From Polaribacter gangjinensis (GTDB lineage Bacteria; Bacteroidota; Bacteroidia; Flavobacteriales; Flavobacteriaceae): a stretch of 64,000 nt of DNA. Below are positions 18,016-27,436 of the stretch, piece after piece. Under the pieces are notes generated by a model. The model was not told where the DNA came from and made no database searches. It saw only the letters and a list, made by a program, of their open reading frames with translations. The position numbers and the translations under genes are program-made. The first letter of the stretch is position 1. Each line of letters begins with the position of its first letter. The DNA is taken from NCBI RefSeq assembly GCF_038024125.1, contig NZ_CP150662.1:575501-639500 (forward strand), read 5' to 3'.

Positions 18016-19407
18016 TTAATATCCCAAAATAGATAAAAGCTCACTACTTTTTTGTTGTTCTTTAAATACTTTGGTAACAATATTACCTTCTGCATCTTTA
18101 TCTATCAAAATCATTTTTGGATGTGGCACCAAACAGTGTTGTAAACCTCCAAATCCACCTATGGTTTCTTGGTATGCACCTGTGTTAAAAAATCCGATAT
18201 ATAAAGGTCTGTCTTTTTCATAAATGGGCAAATATATGGCATTGATATGTTGTTCTGAATTGTAATAGTCATCGCTATCACAAGTCAATCCACCCAATAA
18301 AACACGTTCGTATTTGTAATTCCATTTATTGATGGGCAACATGATAAAACGTTTGTTAATTGCCCAAGAATCTGGTAATGTAGTGATGAATGATGAGTTG
18401 ATCATATTCCAACGTTCACGATCGTTTTGTTTTTTCTGATACAATACTTCATAAATGGCGCCACTAGCTTCACCTACAGTAAAACTACCAAATTCTGTAA
18501 AAATATGCGGCACATCAACTTCTGCATCTTTACATGATTCGTTGATTTGATATATAATTTCATCAATCATATATTGGTAATCAAATTCAAATGCCAACGA
18601 ATTTTTGATTGGAAAGCCACCTCCAATATTCAAACTATCCAATGTTGGGCACACTTTTTTTAAGCTGATATAGACAGAAATACATTTCAACAACTCGTTC
18701 CAATAATACGCATTGTCTCTAATCCCTGTATTGATAAAAAAATGCAACATTTTTAATTCTACTTTTTTATCATCAGCAATTTCTCTTTCATAGAAAGAAA
18801 CAATATTCTTGTATCCTATACCTAATCTTGAGGTGTAAAACTCAAATTTTGGTTCCTCTTCTGATGCGATTCTAATACCAACCTTGAATTTCTTTTTGAT
18901 TTGCCCTTGCAACAACTCTAATTCTTCGTAATTATCGATAATTGGAATGCAATTATTGTGACCAGAATTGATCAAATCAGCAATATTTTCAATGTATTGA
19001 TCTCTTTTAAATCCATTACAGATTACAAAATTTTTGTTGGTAATTTTACCTTCCTTTTTCAAGTTTTTAACGATATCAATGTCAAAAGCTGATGAAGTTT
19101 CAATATGAATATCATTTTTTAAAGCCTCATCTAATACGTATTTAAAGTGTGAACTTTTGGTACAATAGCTGTAAAAATACTTGCCTTTGTACTTGTGCTT
19201 TTTCATACTTTGCTTGAACCAATCTTTGGCTTTATTGATATTTTCTGAGATTTTTGGCAAATACGTAAATTTTAATGGAGAGCCATATTGCTCAATTAAA
19301 TCCATTAAATTAATGTCATGCCAGAATAATTTATTGTTTTCAGTTTTAAATTCTTCTTGAGGAAAAACAAATGTTTGGTCTATTAAATCTTTATATTTTG
19401 TATTCAC
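18016..19407 (-). CDS. speA: Arginine decarboxylase (fold type III PLP enzyme)
   Basis: A 463-residue PLP-dependent decarboxylase of the alanine-racemase-like fold, making agmatine from arginine. The PLP lysine is in SYCTKSSHFKYVL, the substrate or phosphate region includes LNIGGGFPIKN and TEFGSFTVGEASG, and the C-terminal active-site Cys is in GGLTCDSDDYY. It is shorter than E. coli SpeA (about 660) and matches the compact Bacteroidota form usually annotated as arginine decarboxylase; another basic amino-acid substrate is not excluded. The start codon is GTG at 19407; the next ATG is too far inside. It is first in the polyamine operon. Confidence 0.87.
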   Translation of the reverse strand: MNTKYKDLIDQTFVFPQEEFKTENNKLFWHDINLMDLIEQYGSPLKFTYLPKISENINKAKDWFKQSMKKHKYKGKYFYSYCTKSSHFKYVLDEALKNDIHIETSSAFDIDIVKNLKKEGKITNKNFVICNGFKRDQYIENIADLINSGHNNCIPIIDNYEELELLQGQIKKKFKVGIRIASEEEPKFEFYTSRLGIGYKNIVSFYEREIADDKKVELKMLHFFINTGIRDNAYYWNELLKCISVYISLKKVCPTLDSLNIGGGFPIKNSLAFEFDYQYMIDEIIYQINESCKDAEVDVPHIFTEFGSFTVGEASGAIYEVLYQKKQNDRERWNMINSSFITTLPDSWAINKRFIMLPINKWNYKYERVLLGGLTCDSDDYYNSEQHINAIYLPIYEKDRPLYIGFFNTGAYQETIGGFGGLQHCLVPHPKMILIDKDAEGNIVTKVFKEQQKSSELLSILGY

Positions 19408-19496
19408 TTTCTGTTTTAATAAGGTATAATAAATAGTTTAAACTAAAATAATAGGCATTTTAGTATGAAAAATTTGGTATGCAAAAGTGATATTAA

Positions 19497-19742
19497 TTAC
19501 TGGATGATTTGCAGGTAAACAACGTGCAATTTAAAATATCGTTGCAATTCTTTTAGAAAATAAAATGGAGAAATCTCACTTTTTTTGTAGCATTTCCAGA
19601 ATGCTGAGTGGCTTCTTTTCTCCAAAAATTGATAACGTTCGAAATCAGAAAAACAAAACATTTTACTTACATATGTATCGCAAAAATAATTGTTTTTAAC
19701 ATACAAAATCATAAAAGTAAAAAAAAGTGATTTTTTTTTCAA
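19497..19742 (-). CDS. Doubtful small ORF in the gap between speA and the helicase gene
   Basis: An 81-codon frame fills most of a 362-base gap. The first 30 residues look like translated spacer (rich in F, Y and K). The part from the internal Met (MFCFSDFERYQFL...) has a more protein-like mix and could encode about 54 residues. No known family is recognised and no promoter box precedes it. It is either a small unknown gene or chance. Confidence 0.2.
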   Translation of the reverse strand: MKKKSLFFTFMILYVKNNYFCDTYVSKMFCFSDFERYQFLEKRSHSAFWKCYKKSEISPFYFLKELQRYFKLHVVYLQIIQ

Positions 19743-19769
19743 CTTAGGTATTTATTTTATTTTAAACCT

Positions 19770-21317
19770 TTAATCTTCAGGCGGATGTCCATGAATTTGT
19801 TCGTAAATTTCATCAAAATTCGAACGCAAATGGGTATTCAATTTTTTTCGATAATCGTCTTTCAACCAAGTTACAAAATTATGTGTACTTTTTGAGATGC
19901 ATTTGGCATATCTATTAATTCTGTCGTCAATTTCTTCTCCTAATTTTTTGGCTAAAATCAACGCATCAAAAACATCTTCGCTGTTTTCTACACAAATTTT
20001 TGCATGGTGCTCTATGGATTTTTCCAAAACTCGTTTAGAGGACTCTCCTGCTCTAATGGTTTCGATATACACTCTTTTAACATCAAAAAATAAGTCTTTT
20101 GAGTTGGCGAAATCTTTTTTAACATCCGCAGGCAATTCGTATCTAAAAGAGCTTTCAATTTCTTCGTCAGATAATATGGCATTCAAATAATAATCTGGCG
20201 ATTTAAACATTTTTTGCCAATCTAAATCTGCTCCCCAAGGACCAAATCTGTAAAAATTATTTCCCAAATCTACGACATCAAAAGTAGTTTTATTTCCAAA
20301 AATACGTGAACCCCTTCCTATCATTTGATAGTATAAAGTGAGTGATTTCGTAGCTCTGTTTAGGATAATTGCTTCAATACTTGGCTCATCAAAACCAGTT
20401 GTTAAAATACTTACGGATGTAATAATGGCATTGGGGGTTTTGTGAAACCAACGCAAAATGAGTTCGCGTTCTTTTTTGGTATTGGTGTTGTCTAAATGAG
20501 CAATGGGATATCCTGCTTTTTTAAAGGCATGAAAAACCTGGATAGAGGTATTGATTCCGTTATTGAAAATCAGTGTTTTTTTACCTTTTACTGTTTCTTC
20601 GTAGGCAGAAACCAACTTCGAAAGCATGTCTGCATTGGTGTATAAATCTTCGGATGATTTTACGGTATAATCACCATTGGCACCTACCTCTAAAGAAGTT
20701 AAACCTACATTGTAAGAATACATATTTGCTTTAGCAAGATACTCATTATCAATCAATTGCTGAATAGATTCACCTACAAACAACTCTTGATAATTCTCAT
20801 ACATAGGCAATTTAATGTTTGAACTCAAAGGAGTTGCAGTAACACCAAGGATAAAACAATCATCAAAAAACTTAAAAATTTTAGTAAATGAATTGTAATG
20901 TGCCTCATCTACAATCACCAATCCAATGTTTGAAATATCGAATTTTTCATCATTCAAACGATTGTTCAAAGTTTCAACCATCGCCACAAAACAACTGTAA
21001 TTGTCTTGATCGTCTAATTTTGCAGTAGAATTGATGATTTTATTGGTTACATGAAATTCATTGAGCATTTTAGAAGTTTGTTTGCTCAACTCAATTCGAT
21101 GCGTTAATACCAATACTTTTTTGTTGTAACGCTCTAAATAGCGCCTAACAATTTCAGAAAAAATAACCGTTTTTCCACCTCCTGTAGGCAATTGATATAG
21201 TAAATGATAATCATCTGGGGCACCTTCAAATCGTTTAAAGATTTCTTGAAGTGCTTCTTTTTGATATCCGTATAACTCTTTACCTATTTTATTTTCTGAA
21301 ACGATGTTATTTGACAA
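19770..21317 (-). CDS. DEAD/DEAH-box superfamily II helicase
   Basis: A 515-residue helicase-like ATPase of the SSL2/RadD-like group. Motif I is LPTGGGKT, motif II DEAH, motif III GVTATPLSS, and motif VI QMIGRGSRI. The C-terminal 140 residues (after FRYELPADVKKDF) match nothing I recognise. It may act in DNA repair or replication restart, but no partner genes are adjacent. The start is TTG at 21317, directly before SNNIVSENK; no ATG lies nearby. A TAnnTTTG box lies about 20 bases upstream, so the leader is very short. Confidence 0.85.
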   Translation of the reverse strand: MSNNIVSENKIGKELYGYQKEALQEIFKRFEGAPDDYHLLYQLPTGGGKTVIFSEIVRRYLERYNKKVLVLTHRIELSKQTSKMLNEFHVTNKIINSTAKLDDQDNYSCFVAMVETLNNRLNDEKFDISNIGLVIVDEAHYNSFTKIFKFFDDCFILGVTATPLSSNIKLPMYENYQELFVGESIQQLIDNEYLAKANMYSYNVGLTSLEVGANGDYTVKSSEDLYTNADMLSKLVSAYEETVKGKKTLIFNNGINTSIQVFHAFKKAGYPIAHLDNTNTKKERELILRWFHKTPNAIITSVSILTTGFDEPSIEAIILNRATKSLTLYYQMIGRGSRIFGNKTTFDVVDLGNNFYRFGPWGADLDWQKMFKSPDYYLNAILSDEEIESSFRYELPADVKKDFANSKDLFFDVKRVYIETIRAGESSKRVLEKSIEHHAKICVENSEDVFDALILAKKLGEEIDDRINRYAKCISKSTHNFVTWLKDDYRKKLNTHLRSNFDEIYEQIHGHPPED

Positions 21318-21337
21318 GTGCCTTTGATTTTAGGTAG

Positions 21338-21345
21338 CAAAAATA
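21338..21345 (-). promoter_or_regulatory. Helicase gene -7 promoter element (TATTTTTG)
   Basis: Exact TAnnTTTG match on the minus strand, 20 bases before the TTG start, which supports that start choice. Confidence 0.5.
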
Positions 21346-21376
21346 AGACTTTAAAAGGGTTTCATGCAAATATATG

Positions 21377-21769
21377 CTATAGAAATCTTGATAAATTTAT
21401 TTCTAAAATGTCATAATGAGAGGCATCAAATACCGAAACTTCATTTTTAATGACCAATACTTGCGGGGATTCATGCACTACTTCAAATATCCTTGAAATT
21501 TCGTTTGAAATACTTCTATAGTTCAATAAATCTAGATAATACACCTCCATTGACTGATGTTCTTCTGTAAAGAGTTTTTCAAATCGTTTGATTACCATAT
21601 TGCTAATTCCACAAGAAGTAGAATGTTTAAAAATTACAACGCTCTTATTTTTGGAACTATTTTTAATTTCTTCTAACTGATTTTCAGTTGTTAAAGGAAT
21701 CCAATTTGGAGAATTTTTTGTATCTTTATGAGGCGCTGCATTGCCAAAAAGTTGATCGTATAAACTCAT
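21377..21769 (-). CDS. ytxJ: Bacillithiol system redox-active protein YtxJ
   Basis: A 130-residue thioredoxin-fold protein associated with bacillithiol-dependent redox control, a thiol system also used by Bacteroidota. The active-site region is FKHSTSCGISNMV, a monothiol version of the family's TCPIS motif. A family-typical proline-containing stretch (VHESPQVLVI) follows. The frame extends 13 codons upstream, but MSLYDQLF at 21769 is the family start and sits behind a good promoter box at 21787. No other bacillithiol genes are in the window. Confidence 0.85.
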   Translation of the reverse strand: MSLYDQLFGNAAPHKDTKNSPNWIPLTTENQLEEIKNSSKNKSVVIFKHSTSCGISNMVIKRFEKLFTEEHQSMEVYYLDLLNYRSISNEISRIFEVVHESPQVLVIKNEVSVFDASHYDILEINLSRFL

Positions 21770-21786
21770 TTGATTGCTTTTTTTGG

Positions 21787-21816
21787 CAAAGATACAAAAC
21801 TTTATCAAGTCAAAAA
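21787..21816 (-). promoter_or_regulatory. ytxJ promoter (-7 TATCTTTG, -33-like TTTTTG)
   Basis: Exact -7 match at 21787-21794 and a TTTTTG 16 bases further upstream (21811-21816), close to the Bacteroidota -33/-7 layout. Confidence 0.6.
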
Positions 21817-21914
21817 GTCAGTATAAAAGCTATTTTTTAAGACAAAATGACTGATTCTAAGTTTCTTTTTCAAGTGGTATTACAATTGATGATTTCTTAC
21901 AAAAAGTAACGAAA

Positions 21915-24521
21915 ATGAACTTTCAAAATTTTACAACAAAATCACAAGAAACCATACAAATGGCGCAACAATTAGCGCAAAGTTATGGTCATAACCAAAT
22001 AGAAATAGAGCATATTTACAAGGCTTTAACGGAAGTTGATGAAAATGTGTTGCCTTTTTTATTGAAAAAATTAGACATTAATAGTAGTGTTGTCAATCAA
22101 ATATTAGACAAACAATTGCAAAGCTTTTCAAAAGTTTCTGGAGCTGAAATCATGCTTTCTAGAGAAGCTTCAAAAGCTTTGAACGAAGCTGCAATCATCG
22201 CTAAGAATTTGAAAGATGAGTTTGTTTCTATCGAACATTTGATATTGGCAATTTTCAAATCGAAAAGCCAAATTGCCCAAGTGTTAAAAGACCAAGGTGT
22301 TACAGAAAAAGCCTTAACTAGTGCTATTGAAGAACTCAGAAAAGGTGAAAGAGTAACCTCACAAAGTCAAGAAGAAACGTATAATTCTTTAAACAAATAC
22401 GCCAAAAATCTCAATCAATTAGCGCAAGATGGCAAACTAGACCCTGTTATTGGACGTGATGAAGAAATTAGACGTTTACTACAAATTTTATCACGAAGAA
22501 CCAAAAACAACCCTATTTTAGTGGGTGAACCTGGTACTGGAAAAACAGCGATTGCTGAAGGTTTGGCGCACAGAATTGTAGATGGTGACGTGCCCGAAAA
22601 CTTAAAAGACAAGCTTATTTTTTCTTTAGATATGGGTGCCTTAATTGCGGGAGCTAAATACAAAGGTGAATTTGAAGAACGTTTAAAAGCTGTCATCAAA
22701 GAAGTAACTACTTCTGAAGGTGATATTGTTTTATTTATCGATGAAATTCACACTTTGGTTGGTGCTGGAGGTGGTCAAGGTGCTATGGATGCAGCCAATA
22801 TTTTAAAACCTGCGTTGGCAAGAGGCGAATTGCGTGCAATTGGTGCAACAACCTTGGATGAATATCAAAAATACTTCGAAAAAGACAAAGCGCTAGAACG
22901 CCGTTTTCAAAAAGTATTGGTGGATGAGCCTGATACCGAAAGTGCCATTTCTATTTTGCGAGGCATCAAGGAAAAATACGAAACACATCACAAAGTACGT
23001 ATCAAAGACGAAGCTATTATTGCGGCTGTTGAATTGTCTCAACGCTACATCACCAACCGATTTTTACCTGACAAAGCCATTGATTTGATGGATGAAGCTG
23101 CCTCAAAATTGCGTATGGAAATCAATTCAAAACCCGAAGAGTTGGATGTGTTGGATCGTAAAATCATGCAGCTAGAAATCGAAATTGAAGCCATCAAACG
23201 TGAGAAAGATGAAGCAAAACTAAAATCGTTGCGTTCTGATTTGGCGAATTTGAAAGAAGAACGCAATGAAATCAATGCGAAATGGAAATCTGAAAAAGAG
23301 GTAGTTGACAATATCCAACTTACCAAATTAGCAATTGAGAATTTAAAAATAGAAGCTGAAAAAGCCGAACGTGAAGGCGATTACGGAAAAGTAGCCGAAA
23401 TTAGATACGGAAAAATTAAAGAGGCTCAAGAGCAATTAGAAGGATTTCAAAAAACTTTATCTGAAAATCAACAAGGAAATTCGCTCATCAAAGAAGAAGT
23501 TACCTATGAAGATATTGCAGAAGTAGTTGCCAAATGGACAGGCATTCCTGTTACCAAAATGATTCAAACAGAGCGTGAAAAATTGTTGAAATTAGAACAG
23601 CAATTGCACAAAAGAGTGGTTGGTCAAGAAGAAGCCATAATTGCAGTAGCAGATGCTGTAAGACGTTCGCGTGCTGGATTGCAAAATCCCAACAAACCTA
23701 TTGGAAGTTTCCTGTTTTTAGGAACTACTGGTGTGGGAAAAACCGAATTGGCAAAAGCCTTGGCTGAATATCTATTTGACGATGAAAATGCCATGACCCG
23801 AATTGACATGAGCGAATACCAAGAACGCCATGCAGTAAGCAGATTGGTAGGTGCACCTCCAGGATATGTAGGCTATGATGAAGGTGGTCAATTAACAGAG
23901 GCTGTTCGTAGAAGACCATACTCTGTAGTGTTGTTGGATGAAATTGAAAAAGCGCATCCTGATACTTTCAACATCTTATTGCAAGTGTTGGATGAAGGCA
24001 GATTGACAGATAATAAAGGACGTGTGGCTGATTTTAAAAACACGATTATCATCATGACTTCCAACATGGGAAGCCATATCATTCAAGAAAAATTCAGTGA
24101 TCCAAAAGCGGATTTAGAGTCTGTAACTGAACTAGCGAAAATTGAAGTTTTAGGGTTGCTAAAACAATCTGTAAGGCCTGAATTTTTAAACAGAATTGAT
24201 GATGTGATCATGTTTACACCTCTCAACAAAAAAGATATTTTTGAGATTGTTCGTTTGCAATTGGATCTCATCAAAAAGATGATTGCAAAACAAGAAATTA
24301 CCTTAGATGCTACAGATGAAGCAATTGCTTATTTGGCTAAAAAAGGATATCAACCTGAGTTTGGGGCGCGTCCTGTAAAAAGAGTCATTCAAAAAGAGGT
24401 CTTGAACCAACTTTCTAAAGAAATTTTATCTGGAAAAATAACTACGGATAGCATCATTTTATTGGATGCTTTTGATGAGAAATTGGTATTTAGAAATCAA
24501 TCTGATTTGGTAGAAAAGTAA
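21915..24521 (+). CDS. clpB: ATP-dependent disaggregase ClpB
   Basis: An 868-residue Hsp100 chaperone that reactivates aggregated proteins with DnaK. The domains are an N-terminal Clp-N repeat domain (1-145), AAA1 with Walker A GEPGTGKT and Walker [10 protein letters not shown], a long coiled-coil M domain (about 395-520), AAA2 with GTTGVGKT and LLDEIEKAH, and the C-terminal D2-small domain. The M domain separates it from ClpA and ClpC. Length matches ClpB. It is monocistronic and ends at a strong terminator. Confidence 0.97.
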   Translation: MNFQNFTTKSQETIQMAQQLAQSYGHNQIEIEHIYKALTEVDENVLPFLLKKLDINSSVVNQILDKQLQSFSKVSGAEIMLSREASKALNEAAIIAKNLKDEFVSIEHLILAIFKSKSQIAQVLKDQGVTEKALTSAIEELRKGERVTSQSQEETYNSLNKYAKNLNQLAQDGKLDPVIGRDEEIRRLLQILSRRTKNNPILVGEPGTGKTAIAEGLAHRIVDGDVPENLKDKLIFSLDMGALIAGAKYKGEFEERLKAVIKEVTTSEGDIVLFIDEIHTLVGAGGGQGAMDAANILKPALARGELRAIGATTLDEYQKYFEKDKALERRFQKVLVDEPDTESAISILRGIKEKYETHHKVRIKDEAIIAAVELSQRYITNRFLPDKAIDLMDEAASKLRMEINSKPEELDVLDRKIMQLEIEIEAIKREKDEAKLKSLRSDLANLKEERNEINAKWKSEKEVVDNIQLTKLAIENLKIEAEKAEREGDYGKVAEIRYGKIKEAQEQLEGFQKTLSENQQGNSLIKEEVTYEDIAEVVAKWTGIPVTKMIQTEREKLLKLEQQLHKRVVGQEEAIIAVADAVRRSRAGLQNPNKPIGSFLFLGTTGVGKTELAKALAEYLFDDENAMTRIDMSEYQERHAVSRLVGAPPGYVGYDEGGQLTEAVRRRPYSVVLLDEIEKAHPDTFNILLQVLDEGRLTDNKGRVADFKNTIIIMTSNMGSHIIQEKFSDPKADLESVTELAKIEVLGLLKQSVRPEFLNRIDDVIMFTPLNKKDIFEIVRLQLDLIKKMIAKQEITLDATDEAIAYLAKKGYQPEFGARPVKRVIQKEVLNQLSKEILSGKITTDSIILLDAFDEKLVFRNQSDLVEK

Positions 24522-24540
24522 TTTTTAACATTATGTATTG

Positions 24541-24571
24541 AAAAAGCTGTCTCACAAGACAGCTTTTTTTT
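24541..24571 (+). terminator. clpB terminator
   Basis: Stem AGCTGTCT / AGACAGCT, 4-base loop, followed by eight T. Confidence 0.9.
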
Positions 24572-24599
24572 GTTATTTTCGTTATTCAAAATACCTTAC

Positions 24600-25088
24600 A
24601 TGAAAAAACTACTGATTTTAGCACTGATTTTTTGTTCTTTTTGTCAACAAGAAACTACCACTACTTATTATTTAATTCGTCATGCAGAAAAAGACAGAAC
24701 AGATGCCACAAACTCAAATCCTGATTTGAATAATTTCGGAATTGCGCGCGCTAAAAAATGGGCATCTTATTTTAAAAACATCCCTTTAGACGCTGTCTAT
24801 AGCACCAATTACAAAAGAACGCAACAAACAGCACAACCTACTGCTGATGATAAAAAACTCTCTATACAATCGTACAATCCTAGAGAATTGTATGCGCCTG
24901 ATTTTCAAAAAGCCACATACGGAAAAACAGTGTTGATTGTAGGACATAGCAACACTACTCCTGCTTTTGTCAATGCTATTTTAGGAGAAAAAAAGTACGA
25001 AGATATGAGCGATGATGACAATGGTAGTTTGTATGTAGTAACCATTATTGGAAACTCAAAAGTTGCTAAAATTATTAAGGTGGAATAA
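24600..25088 (+). CDS. Histidine phosphatase family protein (SixA/PGAM-like), exported
   Basis: A 162-residue protein of the RHG phosphatase superfamily. The phospho-acceptor motif is LIRHAEKDRTD and the second catalytic His is in IVGHSNTTPAF. An N-terminal hydrophobic segment (LLILALIFCSFC) before the domain suggests export, possibly as a lipoprotein. The longer reading frame starts at 24570 inside the clpB terminator, so the ATG at 24600 is chosen. Small exported members often dephosphorylate sugar or nucleotide phosphates, but the substrate here is unknown. Confidence 0.85.
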   Translation: MKKLLILALIFCSFCQQETTTTYYLIRHAEKDRTDATNSNPDLNNFGIARAKKWASYFKNIPLDAVYSTNYKRTQQTAQPTADDKKLSIQSYNPRELYAPDFQKATYGKTVLIVGHSNTTPAFVNAILGEKKYEDMSDDDNGSLYVVTIIGNSKVAKIIKVE

Positions 25089-25213
25089 GGTTTAACCTTT
25101 AGTAATAGTTATTAGTTTGGATTTGCAACCAGTTTATTAATCAATTATTTCAATTTCATTTTTATAGCAGTTGTTTAGAGTTTTGAATTCAACAAAAAAA
25201 CGATATCAATAAA

Positions 25214-26221
25214 TTATCCAATTTTATCTGATTTACTCCTATTACAGGGTTCACATAATAATTGTATATTTCTGTAGGTATTTGAACCGCCTTTTGAAAA
25301 TGGTATTATGTGATCAAACTCTAATTTTTCTTTAGATCCACACTCAACGCATTTACCTTCATCTCTTCGCCATACTTTATCTTTAGTTGACTGAGAAATT
25401 CTTCTACTTTCTTTTATTTGATTCTTAATATCGTCAATTTTGTTTTCAAGTAATCCATTTCTGTAAATTGTAATTTCTTTTTGCACACCAAATATTATTG
25501 CTGGCATTTGAAGAGTAATTTGATTTTTTGAAAGATTTTCATCAAAAGTTTTTATTATGTTATCCTTCACTTCATTATGAAAAAACAAACTGTTGAGATC
25601 TTTTAGTTCAATATTTTCCTTTTCAAAATATTCATCCTTATTGAAATTATAATAATTTGTGTAACCAATTAGTTTAAAATTAAATTTAGTTGAAGTAGCT
25701 ATTTTTTCTGATTTAGTTACAAAACTAATTGCTCTTATTAAAGGTTGATTATTTCTTAAAGAAGAAAAATTATAAATTAACTTATTTTTTAAATACTCTC
25801 TGATTTTTTCATTACCATTTATCAAAGCCTCTTGGACGAATTCAATGTATTTTGAAATAGAATTTATAGCAACTGTAGATTCCTCAATTAATTCTAATTT
25901 ATAATTTTTTTTACATTCAGCACATTTTAAATTTAATTCACGAGAGTTTATGTCCCAAATATTATAAACATTACTATTACATTTATTACATTTCGGAGTT
26001 TGTATGGAAAGTGGGTTTATAAAATTTAAAATAAAATCATCTTGTATTTTAAATTTATCAGAATTATTTAGAACCCAATCTTCTTTTTGTTTATTATCAT
26101 TCTTTTCTTTAGAACCACCAACTACTCCAATTATCACAATAAATAATAATACAGCAATAATACTTACAATAAAAAAAGTTGGAGAGGTTTGTTGTAAAAT
26201 AATGTTGTCAAGTAATTTCAT
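25214..26221 (-). CDS. Membrane-anchored zinc-ribbon HNH endonuclease-like protein
   Basis: A 335-residue protein with three visible parts. A transmembrane helix lies at about residues 14-36. A zinc-ribbon-like segment with CNKC and CAEC pairs lies at about 78-105. A complete HNH domain is at the very C-terminus: CVECGSKEKLEFDHI, then NIQLLCEPCNRSKSD. HNH domains cut DNA or RNA, but a membrane-tethered copy with a long unknown middle section is unusual. No methylase or other restriction partner is adjacent. It is the left member of an accessory island and has its own ATG with an A/T-rich leader. Confidence 0.78.
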   Translation of the reverse strand: MKLLDNIILQQTSPTFFIVSIIAVLLFIVIIGVVGGSKEKNDNKQKEDWVLNNSDKFKIQDDFILNFINPLSIQTPKCNKCNSNVYNIWDINSRELNLKCAECKKNYKLELIEESTVAINSISKYIEFVQEALINGNEKIREYLKNKLIYNFSSLRNNQPLIRAISFVTKSEKIATSTKFNFKLIGYTNYYNFNKDEYFEKENIELKDLNSLFFHNEVKDNIIKTFDENLSKNQITLQMPAIIFGVQKEITIYRNGLLENKIDDIKNQIKESRRISQSTKDKVWRRDEGKCVECGSKEKLEFDHIIPFSKGGSNTYRNIQLLCEPCNRSKSDKIG

Positions 26222-26573
26222 GGAATTTTTTCAATAGCAAAAAGTAAATTTAATAAAAATTAGAAAACACTTTACAAAAAATATCTTGGAAGCATTTAAT
26301 TACTAAAATACAAATAATATAAGTAGCATAGATTGATTTAAAACTAAGAAACAAGTAATTAAAATTGGTTAATAATTGTTTATACGTTAGTGACTTTTCC
26401 ATTTTTAAAAGTAATAACTAAGTAATTAAACTTACAACTTAATCTCGGCTATGATTAGTTACTTATTTTAACAACTCAACTTTAGAAATACAAACCAAGT
26501 TGGTAATTCAGTAGGAATTTCTAAATTAAGCTAGAACAAGCAATTACTTATTGCCATTGTTATGCAACGCTTT
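26222..26573. other. Non-coding spacer in the HNH island
   Basis: A very A/T-rich stretch of 352 bases with several AAGTAATTA(A) words (about 26353, 26410 and 26422) and no convincing ORF. Its right end carries GTTATGC at 26559-26565, immediately past the stop of the next gene, a heptamer that recurs at other gene ends in this island. Confidence 0.5.
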
Positions 26574-27293
26574 TTAATTTCCATATAATTTTCTTCGTCC
26601 TAGTTTAATTAAAGTTTCATAATTGTAAGATACAATTTGTGTGAATTTTGTAAATTCTTCGATTGCTTTGTCAAGTCTTTCAGGTTGTTGCATTTCCCAT
26701 TCTCTTGGAATACCTTGTCTGTCAGGACCAGCACCAAACGTATATTTAGAAATCAATTCATCCAATTTTTCAAAATTCTGTTTTAGTTCTGATTTTAAGC
26801 CCTCTAAATCGGCATCTATAAATTCAAATTCAGGTAATTTACATTCAATAAGAAATTTATAAATATCTTGGTAAATTTTGTCTGGAAAAGGTCCGCCAAC
26901 AAATTCGTTTTGTTTTATAAAAAACATCAAACTTTTACTGTCTAAAAGTTCATTTAATCTTTCAAATGTAGCTCTGTCAAGATTCAAATAATTTAAGTCA
27001 GTTATTACAGAACCCTCACTGTTTTTAACTTTCTCGTACCAATTATTACGATGACGTTTTAATTCCGACTCTGTGTATTTTTTTCCTTTTGGGTGTTGCG
27101 GATTATATTGCATTACATCTGCGTGACAATCAAAACATAAAGGTAAACAATTATCGAAAGAATCTTCTCCACCATCTTTTCTTTGCTTAATATGATGTAG
27201 TTCAATTTTAGTTCCACAAAACTTATGACACAAAGAGCAATGTCTTCCGCAAGAAATTAGTGAATCTTCTACTACTTTTATATTAAATCCCAT
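26574..27293 (-). CDS. HNH endonuclease-like protein
   Basis: A 239-residue protein with an N-terminal HNH domain (about residues 15-62): CSLCHKFCG, IELHHIKQRKDGG, NCLPLCFDCHADV. The rest has a PFPD/QEIY-type helical region I do not recognise. It probably has nuclease activity, with biological role unknown. No methyltransferase or toxin-antitoxin partner is visible. It is separated from the next island gene by an imperfect inverted repeat. Confidence 0.78.
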   Translation of the reverse strand: MGFNIKVVEDSLISCGRHCSLCHKFCGTKIELHHIKQRKDGGEDSFDNCLPLCFDCHADVMQYNPQHPKGKKYTESELKRHRNNWYEKVKNSEGSVITDLNYLNLDRATFERLNELLDSKSLMFFIKQNEFVGGPFPDKIYQDIYKFLIECKLPEFEFIDADLEGLKSELKQNFEKLDELISKYTFGAGPDRQGIPREWEMQQPERLDKAIEEFTKFTQIVSYNYETLIKLGRRKLYGN

Positions 27294-27325
27294 AAGTTTT
27301 TCTCAAATATTGCACATCGGTTCTT

Positions 27326-27436
27326 GCATAACATAAGTTGCGACTTAAAATGCGCAAGGTTTTCAGTTAAATTTTATTTTGTTAAAAATACACAAAACTC
27401 TCGTTTCAGCCACAAATATCGCCATTTTTGTTATGC
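27326..27436. repeat. Imperfect 28-bp inverted repeat between island genes
   Basis: The arms at 27326-27353 and 27409-27436 both end outward in GCATAAC(A)/(T)GTTATGC and share about two thirds of their bases in inverted orientation, with 55 bases between. The right arm contains the stop codon of the neighbouring gene. This layout resembles an integron attC site or another cassette-end structure, but canonical core sites are not exact. Confidence 0.5.
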
